A stretch of 64,000 bases of DNA from Pseudochrobactrum saccharolyticum (GTDB lineage: Bacteria; Pseudomonadota; Alphaproteobacteria; Rhizobiales; Rhizobiaceae), in assembly GCF_008801715.1 (NCBI RefSeq), contig NZ_VZPG01000001.1, positions 1,054,001-1,118,000 on the forward strand. The letters run 5' to 3'. The position numbers were made by a program, and so were the translations under genes. Below the pieces are notes generated by a model. The model worked only from the letters and a program-made list of their open reading frames with translations, was not told where the DNA came from and ran no database searches. The stretch's first letter is position 1, and every line of letters starts with the position of its first letter. Below are positions 37,817-46,967 of the stretch, in pieces.

Positions 37817-40411
37817 TTATAATTCCCGTAAAACACTCCCTGCCTTCTGCCCAAGCACCCGCCATGTACCGGCAAGACCAAAGCCGACGGTCAGAACCAG
37901 CGCCGTCAGCACTGTGAAAAATGCCACGTCCGGCAGCATCCGCATCTGCAAATTCATCAGCTTTACCACCACAAACCATGCAGCCAGACCACCCGCTCCA
38001 AGGGCAAAAACGGCCGTTGCCAAGCCAAGCAGCGCATATTCATAGACAAAGGCGCGGATCAGCGTGAGACGTGTAGCCCCCAATGTTTTCAGCACCACCG
38101 CATCATGTTGTCTGGCACGATTACCTGCCGCCAGTGCTCCGGCCAGTACCAGAATTGCCGCCAGCAAGCCGACCGATGCAGCCCATCGTATAGCTACCGC
38201 CAACTGGCTGATCAGGTCATTGGCCACTTCAATCGCATCTTTAACCCGCACAGATGTGACCGCAGGGAAAGTCTGCGTTACCGTGCGCAACACATTGGCC
38301 TCCTGCTCCGGTGCCGCATTGGCATCGGTCAGTGTCGCCAGCCATGAATGCGGCGCGCCGGCAAAAGTATTCGGCGAGAACACCATGACGAAATTGATCG
38401 CCAGTGTTTCCCACTGTACCTGACGGAAATTGGCGATCTTCGCAGTAATATTCCGGCCAAGCACATTCACTGTCACAGTATCACCGATTTTAAGCCCGAG
38501 CTCTTCCGCCTCTTTAGCCGCAAAAGATACCAGCGGCTCACCGCTGTAATCTGCTGGCCACCACTCACCTTGTGTCATTGTGGAATTTTCCGGCAGATTT
38601 TTCGCATAAGTAATACCGCGATCTCCGCGCAGCACCCACGCGCCCTGCGGCGGCACAGTCACCTTATCAACATCGGTGCCGTTCAAAGCCACTATGCGTC
38701 CGCGCAACATCGCTGCACTGACGACTTTGCCTTCCGATGCTGTTTTCGCCAACAGATCGCGGAAGCCATCAATTTCCGTATTCTGAATATCGACAAAAAA
38801 GAAATTCGGCGCATGGGCAGGCAGGCTCTGGGTGATCTGACGGCGCAGATTACCATCAACCAGAGCCAGCGCCACCACCAAAGTCAGGCCAAGACCGAGC
38901 GAGAGCACAACGGACGGCGTCAGCGCACCCGGACGGTGAATATTGCCCACTGCCAGCCGCAAAGCCGGAGAGCGGAACCGCGGCGCTTTACGCGCCAGCA
39001 TCCGCAACGCGTATGAGACCCCGCGCAGAATGATAAACGCAGCAACCGCTCCCACGATAAACACACCGGCAATGCGCTGATCTTCAACAAAAAACAGCAC
39101 CAGCCCGATCAATATCAGCAGCAGAAGTCCGGCAGTCAGCATATAGAGCAGCGGCGGCCAACCGCTTTGGTCAAAACCTTTTTGGCGGAACAAAGCTGTT
39201 GCCGGAATTGTCCGTGCCCGCCCCAAAGGCAGAAGGGCAAAGATCAGCGTGGTAATCAGTCCGAAAGCAGTCGCCAGTAGCAGCGCTTGCGGATAGAGCT
39301 TCAGTCCGCCGCTGACCGGCAGATAAGATGACAGGCCATAGATCGCCGCGGCGCTGAGCCCCAGTGACAGTACCAGACCAATGACAATTCCGATCAGCGC
39401 AATAGCCACGATCTGAAACAGATAAATCAGCACCACAAAATCAGCTGATGCACCCAGCGATTTAAAGGTAGCAATAACAGGCCGTTTGCCGTCGAGAAAA
39501 CTACGCACGGCATTGGCAACACCAACACCGCCGATAATCAGCGATGTGAGGCCGACAAGGGTGAGAAATTGCGAGAACCGCTCAATATTGGCGGATAAAG
39601 CCGGTGCCGCATTATTACGGTTGCGAATATTCCAACCCGCTTCAGGGAAATTTTTCTCCGCTGCAGCTTCCAGCGCTGCCAGACGTGTATCCTGTGCTCC
39701 TGCCTGCGCCGTATCCGGCAAAGCGATTTTATAAATATAGTTGACCAGACTGCCGGGCTGAATAAGACCGGACGCCCGCAGAGCTTCATCAGAAGTCAGA
39801 AAACGCGGTGCCAAAGCCATGCCGGAGCCCAGCATATCCGGCTCGCTCTCAATAATCGCCCGCAACGCAAACTTTGCCGAACCGAGCATGATCTGGTCAC
39901 CGAGCTTCAGACCCAGACGATCCAGCAAAAGCTGCGGCACAGCCGCGCCATAGGCTCCGTCCTGCAATGCAAAACGATCTGAAGCCTCCAGATCCGGCGC
40001 CAGCTTCAATGTGCCATAGAGTGGATAGGCGCTATCCACCGCCTTCACCTCAACCAGCGCCTGATCGGAACCATCTGTCATGCGTACCATTGAACGCATG
40101 GTGATATTCTCAGACACCGTGCCTTGCGCGTTCAGAAACTGCCGTTCCTGCTCCGTCACCTCACGCTGATTGAGCATAAAGCTGACATCGCCGCCGAGAA
40201 TAGCCTGTCCTTCAACCGCCAGACCATCGGCAATAGAACGGGCAACGGAATTGACGCCGCCAATTGCCGCGACACCAAGCGCAATACAGCCGAGAAAAAT
40301 ATAAAAGCCGGTTAAACCACCGCGCATTTCGCGCAAAGCAAAACGCAATGCCAGCGCGAAAGACGGCTTCGTTGCAGTTTGACTTGCCATCCCTGTCATG
40401 TACGCCGTCAT
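37817..40411 (-). CDS. ybbP: FtsX-like ABC transporter permease (YbbP type)
   Basis: An 864-residue membrane protein with two FtsX-type four-helix units and large periplasmic domains, of the MacB/LolE-like superfamily. It starts SFALALRFALREMRGGLTGFYIFLGCIALGVAAIGG, the usual first helix, and has FtsX blocks at GVGVANAVRSFLDGKRPVIATFKSLGA and at AGNRARQHDAVVLKTLGATRLTLI. These systems work by mechanotransmission or lipid/lipoprotein handling rather than classical export. The ATG overlaps the stop of the ATPase gene (ATGA). With tesA divergent, the order mirrors E. coli tesA/ybbA-ybbP. The substrate is unknown. Confidence 0.9.
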   Translation of the reverse strand: MTAYMTGMASQTATKPSFALALRFALREMRGGLTGFYIFLGCIALGVAAIGGVNSVARSIADGLAVEGQAILGGDVSFMLNQREVTEQERQFLNAQGTVSENITMRSMVRMTDGSDQALVEVKAVDSAYPLYGTLKLAPDLEASDRFALQDGAYGAAVPQLLLDRLGLKLGDQIMLGSAKFALRAIIESEPDMLGSGMALAPRFLTSDEALRASGLIQPGSLVNYIYKIALPDTAQAGAQDTRLAALEAAAEKNFPEAGWNIRNRNNAAPALSANIERFSQFLTLVGLTSLIIGGVGVANAVRSFLDGKRPVIATFKSLGASADFVVLIYLFQIVAIALIGIVIGLVLSLGLSAAAIYGLSSYLPVSGGLKLYPQALLLATAFGLITTLIFALLPLGRARTIPATALFRQKGFDQSGWPPLLYMLTAGLLLLILIGLVLFFVEDQRIAGVFIVGAVAAFIILRGVSYALRMLARKAPRFRSPALRLAVGNIHRPGALTPSVVLSLGLGLTLVVALALVDGNLRRQITQSLPAHAPNFFFVDIQNTEIDGFRDLLAKTASEGKVVSAAMLRGRIVALNGTDVDKVTVPPQGAWVLRGDRGITYAKNLPENSTMTQGEWWPADYSGEPLVSFAAKEAEELGLKIGDTVTVNVLGRNITAKIANFRQVQWETLAINFVMVFSPNTFAGAPHSWLATLTDANAAPEQEANVLRTVTQTFPAVTSVRVKDAIEVANDLISQLAVAIRWAASVGLLAAILVLAGALAAGNRARQHDAVVLKTLGATRLTLIRAFVYEYALLGLATAVFALGAGGLAAWFVVVKLMNLQMRMLPDVAFFTVLTALVLTVGFGLAGTWRVLGQKAGSVLREL

Positions 40412-41151
40412 TGCGCAGCTTCCGCCTGAACGGTTTCTTCATGCGTATGGCTCTTGCCAGACACGGGATCAGAATGAATACGACCGGAGCGCACCTGAAT
40501 CTCCCGTCCGCAACGAGCAGCCAGCGACGGATCATGCGTCACCAGCACCATTGTTAGCCCGTATTCTTCTTGTTTGGAGAAAAGCAGATCAGCAATCTGG
40601 TTGCCGGTTTCACTGTCAAGATTTCCGGTTGGCTCGTCGGCAATCAGAATAGCCGGTCGCGGTGCCAAGGCACGGGCAATCGCCACACGCTGCTGTTCAC
40701 CACCGGAAAGTGCCGCCGGATAATGCGACAGACGATGGCCAAGCCCGACGGATTTCAAAGCCTGTTCGGCAACGACAAATGCATCATCGCGCCCCGCCAG
40801 CTCCAGCGGTACCGCCACATTTTCCAGTGCTGTCATATTGGGGATCAAGTGAAAGGACTGAAAAACAATACCGATATTACGGCCACGGAAAGCTGCGGCC
40901 TGATCTTCACTCATCCGGTCGATCCGTTCGCCGCTGATAAGCACCTGACCGCTATCGACCTTTTCGAGCCCTGCCAGCACCATCAGCAATGTAGACTTAC
41001 CGGAGCCGGACGGTCCGACAATACCGACCGATTCACCGCTTTGTATTTTCAGGGAAATATCATTGAGAACATGGACGCGGGCGGCATTGCTGCCCAGTGT
41101 GAGATCAATATTCTCAAGCGTAATACCGGATTGGTGAGGCTGCATGGTCAC
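40408..41151 (-). CDS. ybbA: ABC transporter ATP-binding protein (YbbA type)
   Basis: The ATPase partner of the FtsX-like permease, up to 247 residues. It has Walker A GPSGSGKST, the Q-loop VFQSFHLIPNMTALENVAVP typical of MacB/LolD-type ATPases, the signature LSGGEQQRVAIARALA, Walker B ILIADEPTGNLD and the H-loop VTHDPSLA. The reading frame starts at GTG, with GGGA upstream; an ATG two codons later (41145) is an alternative. It is divergent from the tesA-like gene with a 182-bp shared upstream region. Confidence 0.93.
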   Translation of the reverse strand: MTMQPHQSGITLENIDLTLGSNAARVHVLNDISLKIQSGESVGIVGPSGSGKSTLLMVLAGLEKVDSGQVLISGERIDRMSEDQAAAFRGRNIGIVFQSFHLIPNMTALENVAVPLELAGRDDAFVVAEQALKSVGLGHRLSHYPAALSGGEQQRVAIARALAPRPAILIADEPTGNLDSETGNQIADLLFSKQEEYGLTMVLVTHDPSLAARCGREIQVRSGRIHSDPVSGKSHTHEETVQAEAAQ

Positions 41152-41333
41152 GTCATTTCCCTGATAAATGGCGGAGGCTCTGAAGACAGATTGTTTTCTA
41201 TCTGGGGTCGCAGAAAGCTAATGTACAGGGCAAAGGGTGAAATACTGTTGCCCTGACCATAAATTTGGCTCTTGCAAGCTACAGAATATTCGCCATATGC
41301 AAATAAGAAAACTCGGACAGGATCAACAAACCA

Positions 41334-41999
41334 ATGGCATTGCGGTTCATACATCTTACAGGCATGGCTTTGCTGCTGGGGCTTTTTTTGGCTGTCTCAT
41401 TACCCGCAAAGGCACAGGAAAATGCTGCAGATACAGTGCAGATTGTAGGTTTCGGCGACAGTTTGATGGCCGGATATCAGCTAGCGCAGACCGACGGCTT
41501 TACCGCCCAATTGCAGACAGCACTCAGTGAAGCCGGTTATAAAACCGCAGTTGCCAATGCTGGTGTTTCCGGCGACACCTCCAGCGGCGGCCTGGCTCGT
41601 CTTGACTGGTCTGTGCCGGATGAAGCGCAACTGGTTATTCTGGAGCTTGGTGCGAATGATGCCCTGCGCGGCATTTCCCCTGAACTGACCGAGAAAAATC
41701 TCGACCAGATGCTGGCGCGTCTAAAGGAACGCGGCATTCCGGTGTTACTGGCCGGAATGATTGCACCGCCGAATATGGGTGCAGATTATGCTGCCAAATT
41801 TAATCCGCTTTATCAAAAGCTCGCAGACAAATATCAGGTCAGACTTTACCCGTTCTTTCTTGACGGTGTGGCAGCTGACAAAAAACTGCTGCTGGAAGAC
41901 GGAATGCATCCGAACCCGCAAGGTGTGAAGGTCATGGTTGCCAATATTCTGCCGGATGTGAAGGCCATGCTGGATCAGGAATCAATTGATCTCAACTGA
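41334..41999 (+). CDS. tesA: SGNH/GDSL arylesterase, TesA-like
   Basis: A periplasmic lipase/esterase of the SGNH family, 221 residues with a signal peptide ending at PAKAQE. The four blocks are visible: FGDSLMAG (catalytic Ser), NAGVSGDTSSGG (oxyanion Gly), LELGANDALRG (Asn) and DGMHPNPQG (Asp and His of the triad). It resembles E. coli thioesterase I/protease I/lysophospholipase L1. The gene is divergent from ybbA-ybbP, an arrangement conserved with E. coli, which suggests a shared role in lipid or envelope metabolism. Confidence 0.93.
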   Translation: MALRFIHLTGMALLLGLFLAVSLPAKAQENAADTVQIVGFGDSLMAGYQLAQTDGFTAQLQTALSEAGYKTAVANAGVSGDTSSGGLARLDWSVPDEAQLVILELGANDALRGISPELTEKNLDQMLARLKERGIPVLLAGMIAPPNMGADYAAKFNPLYQKLADKYQVRLYPFFLDGVAADKKLLLEDGMHPNPQGVKVMVANILPDVKAMLDQESIDLN

Positions 42000-42301
42000 T
42001 CCTGCCGGGAAGATTATCAACAAGTGCGATTCATCTTCCTGACACAATCTGTATGATAGTTATTCAATCAGCAACACATGATCTGGTAAAAAGCCGCAAA
42101 ACTTAACACGAGCAGACAAAGTTTTGGGGCTTATCTCACAAAGCACTTGTGCAATGAGCAGATCGGTGGTTCGCTGTCAGTTAAGGCTTTGCAATCTGCT
42201 TCACTTGCAGGTTGAGGAGCCGCTCCAGATCAGACCGCAAGTCAATGGTGCTGGTTTGGAAAGAACCATATTTGAGACCATATCCCATTGAGGAGGATGC
42301 T
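42000..42301 (+). other. Intergenic region upstream of thpR
   Basis: 302 bp between the tesA-like gene and thpR, both on the plus strand. I see no terminator-grade hairpin and no convincing ORF. The last 15 bases hold the strong GAGGAGG ribosome binding site of thpR. An in-frame ATG at 42212 would add 30 residues to ThpR but has no ribosome binding site and is rejected. Confidence 0.4.
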
Positions 42302-42922
42302 ATGCCGCGCCTTTTCACTGCCCTCGAAATCTCCCGGGATGCTGCCCTGTCACTCTCACTTTTGCGTGGCGGGCTTATCGGACCCAAAGGTTCTGTCCGC
42401 TGGATTGATCCGGAAAATTATCACATCACATTACGGTTCATCGGCGATGTCGAAGGTCATGTGGCCGATGAGATCGTTCACGCGCTTGACCGGATTGACC
42501 GGCCCGGCTTTACGCTGCAACTGACCGGCGTCGATGTGTTCGGCACCAAAAAACCGCATAGTATTTATGCCGGTGTTACGCCATCCCCTGAACTGCTGGC
42601 CTTGCAGGCAGAGATGGAACGGATATGCCAGAGATTGCGGCTGCCGCCTGACCCGCGCAAATTTACCCCGCATGTCACATTGGCACGGCTCAAAGGCCTG
42701 CCGGATATGCAGATTGCCCGTTATCTCTCGGAGCGGGGCAATTTCACCACGCTGCCGTTCAATGTCACCCGTTTTGTGCTGATGTCGTCGAAGGAATCCA
42801 CCGGCGGCGGGCCTTATGTCACGGAAGAAGTGTGGCCGCTGCGCAAGCCTTCATTTAATGCGGGCTTTGAAGACAGGGCATCGCCTCTGCATTATCAGTT
42901 TCGTGCCGGTGCTGCAGAGTAG
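42302..42922 (+). CDS. thpR: RNA 2',3'-cyclic phosphodiesterase (2'-5' RNA ligase family)
   Basis: A 206-residue 2H phosphoesterase. The two catalytic HxTx motifs are HITLRF near residue 42 and HVTLAR near residue 122, the defining pair of LigT/ThpR. It opens RLFTALEIS, the usual first strand. The enzyme opens 2',3'-cyclic phosphate RNA ends and can ligate 2'-5' links in vitro. GAGGAGG lies five bases before the ATG. The stop codon TAG falls in the loop of the first hairpin of a tandem repeat array, an unusual 3' end described separately. Confidence 0.93.
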   Translation: MPRLFTALEISRDAALSLSLLRGGLIGPKGSVRWIDPENYHITLRFIGDVEGHVADEIVHALDRIDRPGFTLQLTGVDVFGTKKPHSIYAGVTPSPELLALQAEMERICQRLRLPPDPRKFTPHVTLARLKGLPDMQIARYLSERGNFTTLPFNVTRFVLMSSKESTGGGPYVTEEVWPLRKPSFNAGFEDRASPLHYQFRAGAAE

Positions 42923-43079
42923 CTGCAGCACCATAATAGACAAAGTGCTGCAGAGTAGCTGCAGCACCCTGCTAAACAAAGCGCTGCAGAGTAAGTTGCG
43001 GCATCCTGCGAAACAAAGCGCCGCAGAGTAAGTTGCGGCACCATAATAGACAAAGTGCTGCATCAGCCTATTAAACAAA
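42909..43079 (+). repeat. Tandem 36/37-bp hairpin repeat array overlapping the thpR stop codon
   Basis: Units: 42909-42944, 42945-42980 (36 bp each), 42981-43017, 43018-43054 (37 bp each) and a shortened fifth, 43055-43079. Units 1 and 2 contain gtgctgcag-agtag-ctgcagcac, a perfect 9-bp stem with a 5-nt loop. Unit 4 keeps a stem with changed bases on both sides (gccgca with tgcggc), and unit 3 has the intermediate G-T pair (gctgca with tgcggc). The thpR TAG (42920-42922) lies in the loop of unit 1. Confidence 0.88.
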
Positions 43080-43080
43080 A

Positions 43081-43104
43081 AAGCGGCAGATTACTCTGCC
43101 GCTT
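43081..43104. terminator. Intrinsic terminator after the hairpin array
   Basis: A perfect 10-bp stem (43081-43090 with 43095-43104) and 4-nt loop has an A-run before it and cttt after it. It lies between convergent thpR and the phosphatase gene. Confidence 0.8.
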
Positions 43105-43136
43105 CTTTAGTAAGCTGTCTTTCGGCCAGTGCCACA

Positions 43137-43625
43137 TTATAACCTGTCGGCTAGCGCCTCCGCTGCTTCCCGAACCATCCGGTAAACCCGTTCGAAATCG
43201 GCGTTTCCGCCATAATACGGATCAGGGATTTCTTCTCCGCGATCAGCGCTATTGCCCGCAAAACCATCCCGTGCCACTGCGGTGAACAAGCCTGTCACCG
43301 CAGAACTGCCTGCTGGTGCAAGACGGTTGATTGTCATCAAATTATTCTGATCCATGCCCAAAATCAGATCAAAGCGATTGAAATCCACAGTCCCAAGCTG
43401 GCGGCAGCGTTGTGCGGAAATATCAATTCCGTTTCTTGCCGCAACGGCAACAGAGCGCTCATCCGGAGCCTCTCCGGTGTGATACCCGTTGGTACCTGCG
43501 GAATCGATCAGAAACTCCCGCTGCGGGAAGCGTTCCTGCAAAACGCTGCGCATAACACCTTCAGCCAGGGGAGAACGGCAAATATTACCAAGACAGATGA
43601 AAAGTATCGAAAATGGCTGCGACAT
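43137..43625 (-). CDS. Low-molecular-weight protein-tyrosine phosphatase
   Basis: A 162-residue cytoplasmic phosphatase. The P-loop CLGNICRS has the nucleophile Cys11 and Arg17 (Cx5R), placed right at the N-terminus as usual. The general acid Asp is in IPDPYYGG near the C-terminus, with the two conserved Tyr after it. Bacterial members dephosphorylate tyrosine kinases of the polysaccharide export systems or other phosphotyrosines; no tyrosine kinase or capsule gene is nearby, so the partner is unknown. Confidence 0.94.
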   Translation of the reverse strand: MSQPFSILFICLGNICRSPLAEGVMRSVLQERFPQREFLIDSAGTNGYHTGEAPDERSVAVAARNGIDISAQRCRQLGTVDFNRFDLILGMDQNNLMTINRLAPAGSSAVTGLFTAVARDGFAGNSADRGEEIPDPYYGGNADFERVYRMVREAAEALADRL

Positions 43626-43863
43626 ACATTCCCCCCGACATTCACACTATAAGACTTATAAGCAACAGATGCGGGCATGTTTCAGCCTGTGCAATCATTG
43701 GATCAATGATTGGCCCCGATCAGAATTTGCTCTGATACAGCATCAATATAAAATGTGAAATGAACCGAAACTGTACAAAAAACAAGTTACGATAATTTAA
43801 TCCGGTTTTATGCTAATATCCCCGTTCTCATATCCCTGTTTTTGACCGCCTCAGGAGCTTGCC

Positions 43864-44157
43864 ATGTCCCGGACACCCCTCACCCGTGAAGAAATTTCAG
43901 CAGCCATGTCCGGCCTGTCCGGCTGGGAATTATCGGCAGATCACGGCTCAATCCGTAAAAACTTCAAATTCCGCGACTTCAATGCAGCCTTTGCCTTTAT
44001 GACCCGTATTGCCATGGCCGCAGAAAAACTCGACCACCATCCGGAGTGGTCAAATACCTATAATAAGGTCGAAATTACCCTCACCACCCATTCGGCCAAA
44101 GGTCTGACAGCGCTGGATATGCACATGGCGCAACTCATCAATGATTATGCCGGGTGA
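43864..44157 (+). CDS. phhB: 4a-hydroxytetrahydrobiopterin dehydratase (pterin-4a-carbinolamine dehydratase)
   Basis: A 97-residue enzyme that regenerates the pterin cofactor after phenylalanine hydroxylation. The active-site block EKLDHHPEWSNTYNKVEI carries the two His and the Pro-Glu-Trp motif of the family, followed by LTTHSAKGLTALD. CAGGAG precedes the ATG. No phenylalanine hydroxylase gene is in the window; isolated phhB genes are common in this order. Confidence 0.94.
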   Translation: MSRTPLTREEISAAMSGLSGWELSADHGSIRKNFKFRDFNAAFAFMTRIAMAAEKLDHHPEWSNTYNKVEITLTTHSAKGLTALDMHMAQLINDYAG

Positions 44158-44239
44158 TCCGTTTTCGGTACCGGCAACAATCCTGATATCTTGTAAAGAT
44201 GCTCAGGTCACACCATCTCTTTCCCGATGAGGATTTGCT

Positions 44240-44632
44240 ATGGATGATGTCAAAATAGGTGAAATTTTGCAGCCGGGCTCAGAGCGCGAACAGGAAAGCC
44301 GTGCACAGCGTGTGCGCAAAAATTTCTGGAAGACCCTGAAAAAGACCGCAGGCAAAGTGCCTTTTACAGAAGATCTGGTCGCATCCTATTATTGCGCACT
44401 GGACACGAAAACACCTGCCCGTGTGCGTGCAACATTACTGGCCGCGCTTGCCTATTTCGTGCTGCCTTTTGATTTTGTACCGGATCTTCTGGTCGGCATC
44501 GGCTTCACCGACGATATGGCTGTCTTAATGGCGGCGCTGGCCTCAGTACGCCGGCATATTACACCGGCGCATTATGCCGCCGCACGACAGTCCTTAAGCC
44601 AGAACCCTGACGCGGAACCGCAGGAGCACTGA
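44240..44632 (+). CDS. YkvA family (DUF1232) membrane protein
   Basis: A 130-residue protein with a charged N-terminal half and a DUF1232 domain: VPFTEDLVASYYCALDTKTPARVRATLLAALAYFVLPFDFVPD. The hydrophobic ALAYFVLPFDFVPDLL segment with its PxDFVPD motif is diagnostic. A second hydrophobic stretch (TDDMAVLMAALASV) follows. It is probably bound to the inner membrane. The function is not known. It follows phhB by 82 bases and may be co-transcribed. Confidence 0.85.
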   Translation: MDDVKIGEILQPGSEREQESRAQRVRKNFWKTLKKTAGKVPFTEDLVASYYCALDTKTPARVRATLLAALAYFVLPFDFVPDLLVGIGFTDDMAVLMAALASVRRHITPAHYAAARQSLSQNPDAEPQEH

Positions 44633-44910
44633 CCTCAGTCCGTCTGTACAAATCGCTGATTTCCAAGAATACAGAATCAAAAAACCTGAGAACAAACTAT
44701 CGCCGTTTTCCTGATGCTGAAGTCACGCATAAGGGCAAGTGAGTGAGAATTTCTGCATATTCTTCAGAAAAACCTCTCTTTTGCCTCAAAACTTCACGGT
44801 TTGGTAACCCAGATTAAGTCAAATTAAGACAAACAAACGGGACGTGCCTTAAACAGCATGTTTCCCGGATTTTGAGTTTGAAGCAAAACGAAAGAGAACC
44901 GGTAGGACCT

Positions 44911-45414
44911 ATGCTTGGAAAATCGATCGTCGCGGCTTCTGTGTTCACAATGGCTATGGCAGGCAGTGCGCTTGCCCAGTCGCCGAGCCAGATCAGCCAG
45001 TTCAACGCCTGGGGCGCATACAGCTATCAGTCGGGCAACGGTAAAGTATGTTATGTCCTGTCCGTCCCGACCCAGAAGCAGCCTGCATCTGTAGACCACG
45101 GAGATAATTTCTTCCTCGTCAGCCAGAAGCCAGGCCAGAACGTATCTTTTGAGCCGCAATTTATGGCCGGTTATGAATTGCAGGCCAATTCTAAAGTGAC
45201 CGTCACCATCGGCAATGCGCGCTTTAATATGTTCACCAATGGTAAATCCGGTTGGATGGAAAATGCCGCAGAAGAACCAAAGCTGATTGCTGCCATGCGC
45301 GGCGGTGCGGATATGGTTGTAAATGCTGCATCAAAGCGTGGTACAAAAACCACCTATACCTATTCCCTGAAGGGCATTTCCGCAGCGCTCGCTGCGATTC
45401 AAAAGTGCCGCTAA
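44911..45414 (+). CDS. Invasion-associated locus B (IalB) family protein
   Basis: An exported protein of 167 residues with a signal peptide ending at GSALAQ. The mature part FNAWGAYSYQSGNGKVCYVLSVPTQKQP is typical for the IalB family, named for the Bartonella invasion locus, and the two Cys (VCYVLS and the C-terminal KCR) can form a disulfide. Family members are periplasmic or outer-membrane associated and widespread in Hyphomicrobiales, including non-invasive species, so invasion is not implied. The ATG at 44911 is chosen for the signal peptide; a TTG frame upstream adds a charged stretch and is rejected. The stop codon lies in a short palindrome that is duplicated downstream. Confidence 0.88.
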   Translation: MLGKSIVAASVFTMAMAGSALAQSPSQISQFNAWGAYSYQSGNGKVCYVLSVPTQKQPASVDHGDNFFLVSQKPGQNVSFEPQFMAGYELQANSKVTVTIGNARFNMFTNGKSGWMENAAEEPKLIAAMRGGADMVVNAASKRGTKTTYTYSLKGISAALAAIQKCR

Positions 45415-45446
45415 AGCGGGCTGGTCAGAAATGCCGCTAAAGCGGG
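45406..45446 (+). repeat. Duplicated palindrome at the ialB stop codon
   Basis: The 15-base word tgccgctaaagcggg occurs at 45406-45420 and again at 45432-45446. Each holds the palindrome ccgct-aa-agcgg, and in the first copy the ialB TAA stop is in its centre. The bases after each copy are also alike, ending tcagaaa and tctgaaa, so this is an imperfect 26-28-bp tandem duplication. Confidence 0.75.
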
Positions 45447-45463
45447 TAAAATCTGAAAAGTTT

Positions 45464-45491
45464 AAAAGCCGGATTTATGTCCGGCTTTTTT
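45464..45491 (+). terminator. Intrinsic terminator of ialB
   Basis: A 10-bp stem (45464-45473 with 45480-45489) with a 6-nt loop and a T-run, 50 bases after the ialB stop. Confidence 0.85.
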
Positions 45492-45714
45492 GCATTCCGG
45501 CGATGAATACAAAAAGCCGCAAATCATAACCCTTGATAAAAGCGTGACGCAGCGCCATTTCCGTGCTATGAGGCCGCACTTCAGGGTATTCTTGCGGATC
45601 TCATCGCGAAAAACGCCCCCATTAAATCATGCAACAGTGCCGCTTTATCAGTTTCCAATCAGGGCTTTTGTCCTTCTGATGCGGCTATGCAATTGTGAGC
45701 CTTAAGTAAAACCG

Positions 45715-46953
45715 ATGTCTATTTCTTATGACCTTACCACGCCTCAGACCCGTGATGCACTGGCCGCCAATGCCCGCGCAATGCTGGCACCAAAGCCGTC
45801 TTTGATCGGTCTTTCCCGTGAGGAACTGGGTGAGGCCTTGCTGGAAATCGGCATTCCGGCCAAACAGATCAAGATGCGCGTCGCGCAGCTCTGGCATTGG
45901 CTCTATGTGCGCGGTGTTTCAGACTTTGCCGATATGGCGAATATCTCCAAAGACCTGCGCAGCGCTTTGACCGAGCATTTCACCATTGCCCGTCCGGAGG
46001 TTGTGGAAGAACAGATTTCCACCGACGGTACACGCAAATGGCTGTTCCGCTTTCCGCCACGCGGTGCAGGGCGTCCGGTTGAAATCGAATGTGTTTACAT
46101 TCCTGAAGAAGGCCGCGGCACGCTGTGTATTTCCTCTCAGGTCGGCTGCACCCTCACCTGCTCTTTCTGCCATACCGGCACACAGAAGCTGGTACGCAAT
46201 CTGACTTCAGAAGAAATCCTCTCGCAGCTGCTCACCGCCCGTGACCGTCTCGGCGATTTCCCTGAAACCAACACACCGGATGGTGCGATTGTGCCTGCGG
46301 AAGGCCGCAAGATCACCAATATCGTGATGATGGGTATGGGCGAACCGCTCTACAATTTTGATAATGTCAAAAAAGCACTGCTGATTGCCTCGGATGGTGA
46401 TGGTCTGTCGCTGTCCAAGCGTCGCATCACACTCTCCACCTCCGGCGTTGTGCCGGAAATCTACCGCACCGGCGAAGAAATCGGCGTGATGCTGGCGATC
46501 TCGCTCCATGCCGTGCGCGATGATCTGCGTGATATGCTGGTGCCGATCAATAAGAAATACCCGCTGGAAGAACTGATCAAAGCCTGCCGCGCTTATCCGG
46601 GTCTGTCCAATGCCAAGCGCATCACCTTTGAATATGTGATGCTCAAAGACGTCAATGACAGTCTGGAAGATGCCAAGAAACTGGTGCAGCTGCTCAAAGG
46701 TATTCCGGCTAAAATCAATCTTATTCCGTTCAATCCGTGGCCGGGCACCAACTATCAGTGCTCCGACTGGGAGCAGATTGAACGCTTTGCCGATTATGTG
46801 AATGCAGCGGGCTATGCCTCGCCGATCCGCACACCGCGCGGCCGCGATATTCTCGCCGCCTGCGGTCAGCTGAAATCGGAATCCGAGCGCATGCGTAAAA
46901 CTGATCGTCTGGCCCTGGAAGCCATGATGATCGCCAATCACGGCGAAGACTGA
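45715..46953 (+). CDS. rlmN: 23S rRNA/tRNA (adenine-C2)-methyltransferase
   Basis: A radical SAM enzyme of 412 residues that methylates C2 of A2503 in 23S rRNA and A37 in some tRNAs. The [4Fe-4S] motif CxxxCxxC is Cys145, Cys149 and Cys152 (CTLTCSFC). The methyl-carrying Cys is Cys383 in DILAACGQL. Other family blocks are [13 protein letters not shown] and FNPWPGTNY. The N-terminal extension of about 40 residues before the usual GLSREEL block is normal for alphaproteobacteria. A small membrane protein gene follows after 14 bases. Confidence 0.96.
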   Translation: MSISYDLTTPQTRDALAANARAMLAPKPSLIGLSREELGEALLEIGIPAKQIKMRVAQLWHWLYVRGVSDFADMANISKDLRSALTEHFTIARPEVVEEQISTDGTRKWLFRFPPRGAGRPVEIECVYIPEEGRGTLCISSQVGCTLTCSFCHTGTQKLVRNLTSEEILSQLLTARDRLGDFPETNTPDGAIVPAEGRKITNIVMMGMGEPLYNFDNVKKALLIASDGDGLSLSKRRITLSTSGVVPEIYRTGEEIGVMLAISLHAVRDDLRDMLVPINKKYPLEELIKACRAYPGLSNAKRITFEYVMLKDVNDSLEDAKKLVQLLKGIPAKINLIPFNPWPGTNYQCSDWEQIERFADYVNAAGYASPIRTPRGRDILAACGQLKSESERMRKTDRLALEAMMIANHGED

Positions 46954-46967
46954 GATAAGTCCTCAAC

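Noticed and set aside
42909-43079. Possible CRISPR array after thpR
   Set aside because: The repeats are directly adjacent with no unique spacers, and there are no cas genes nearby.
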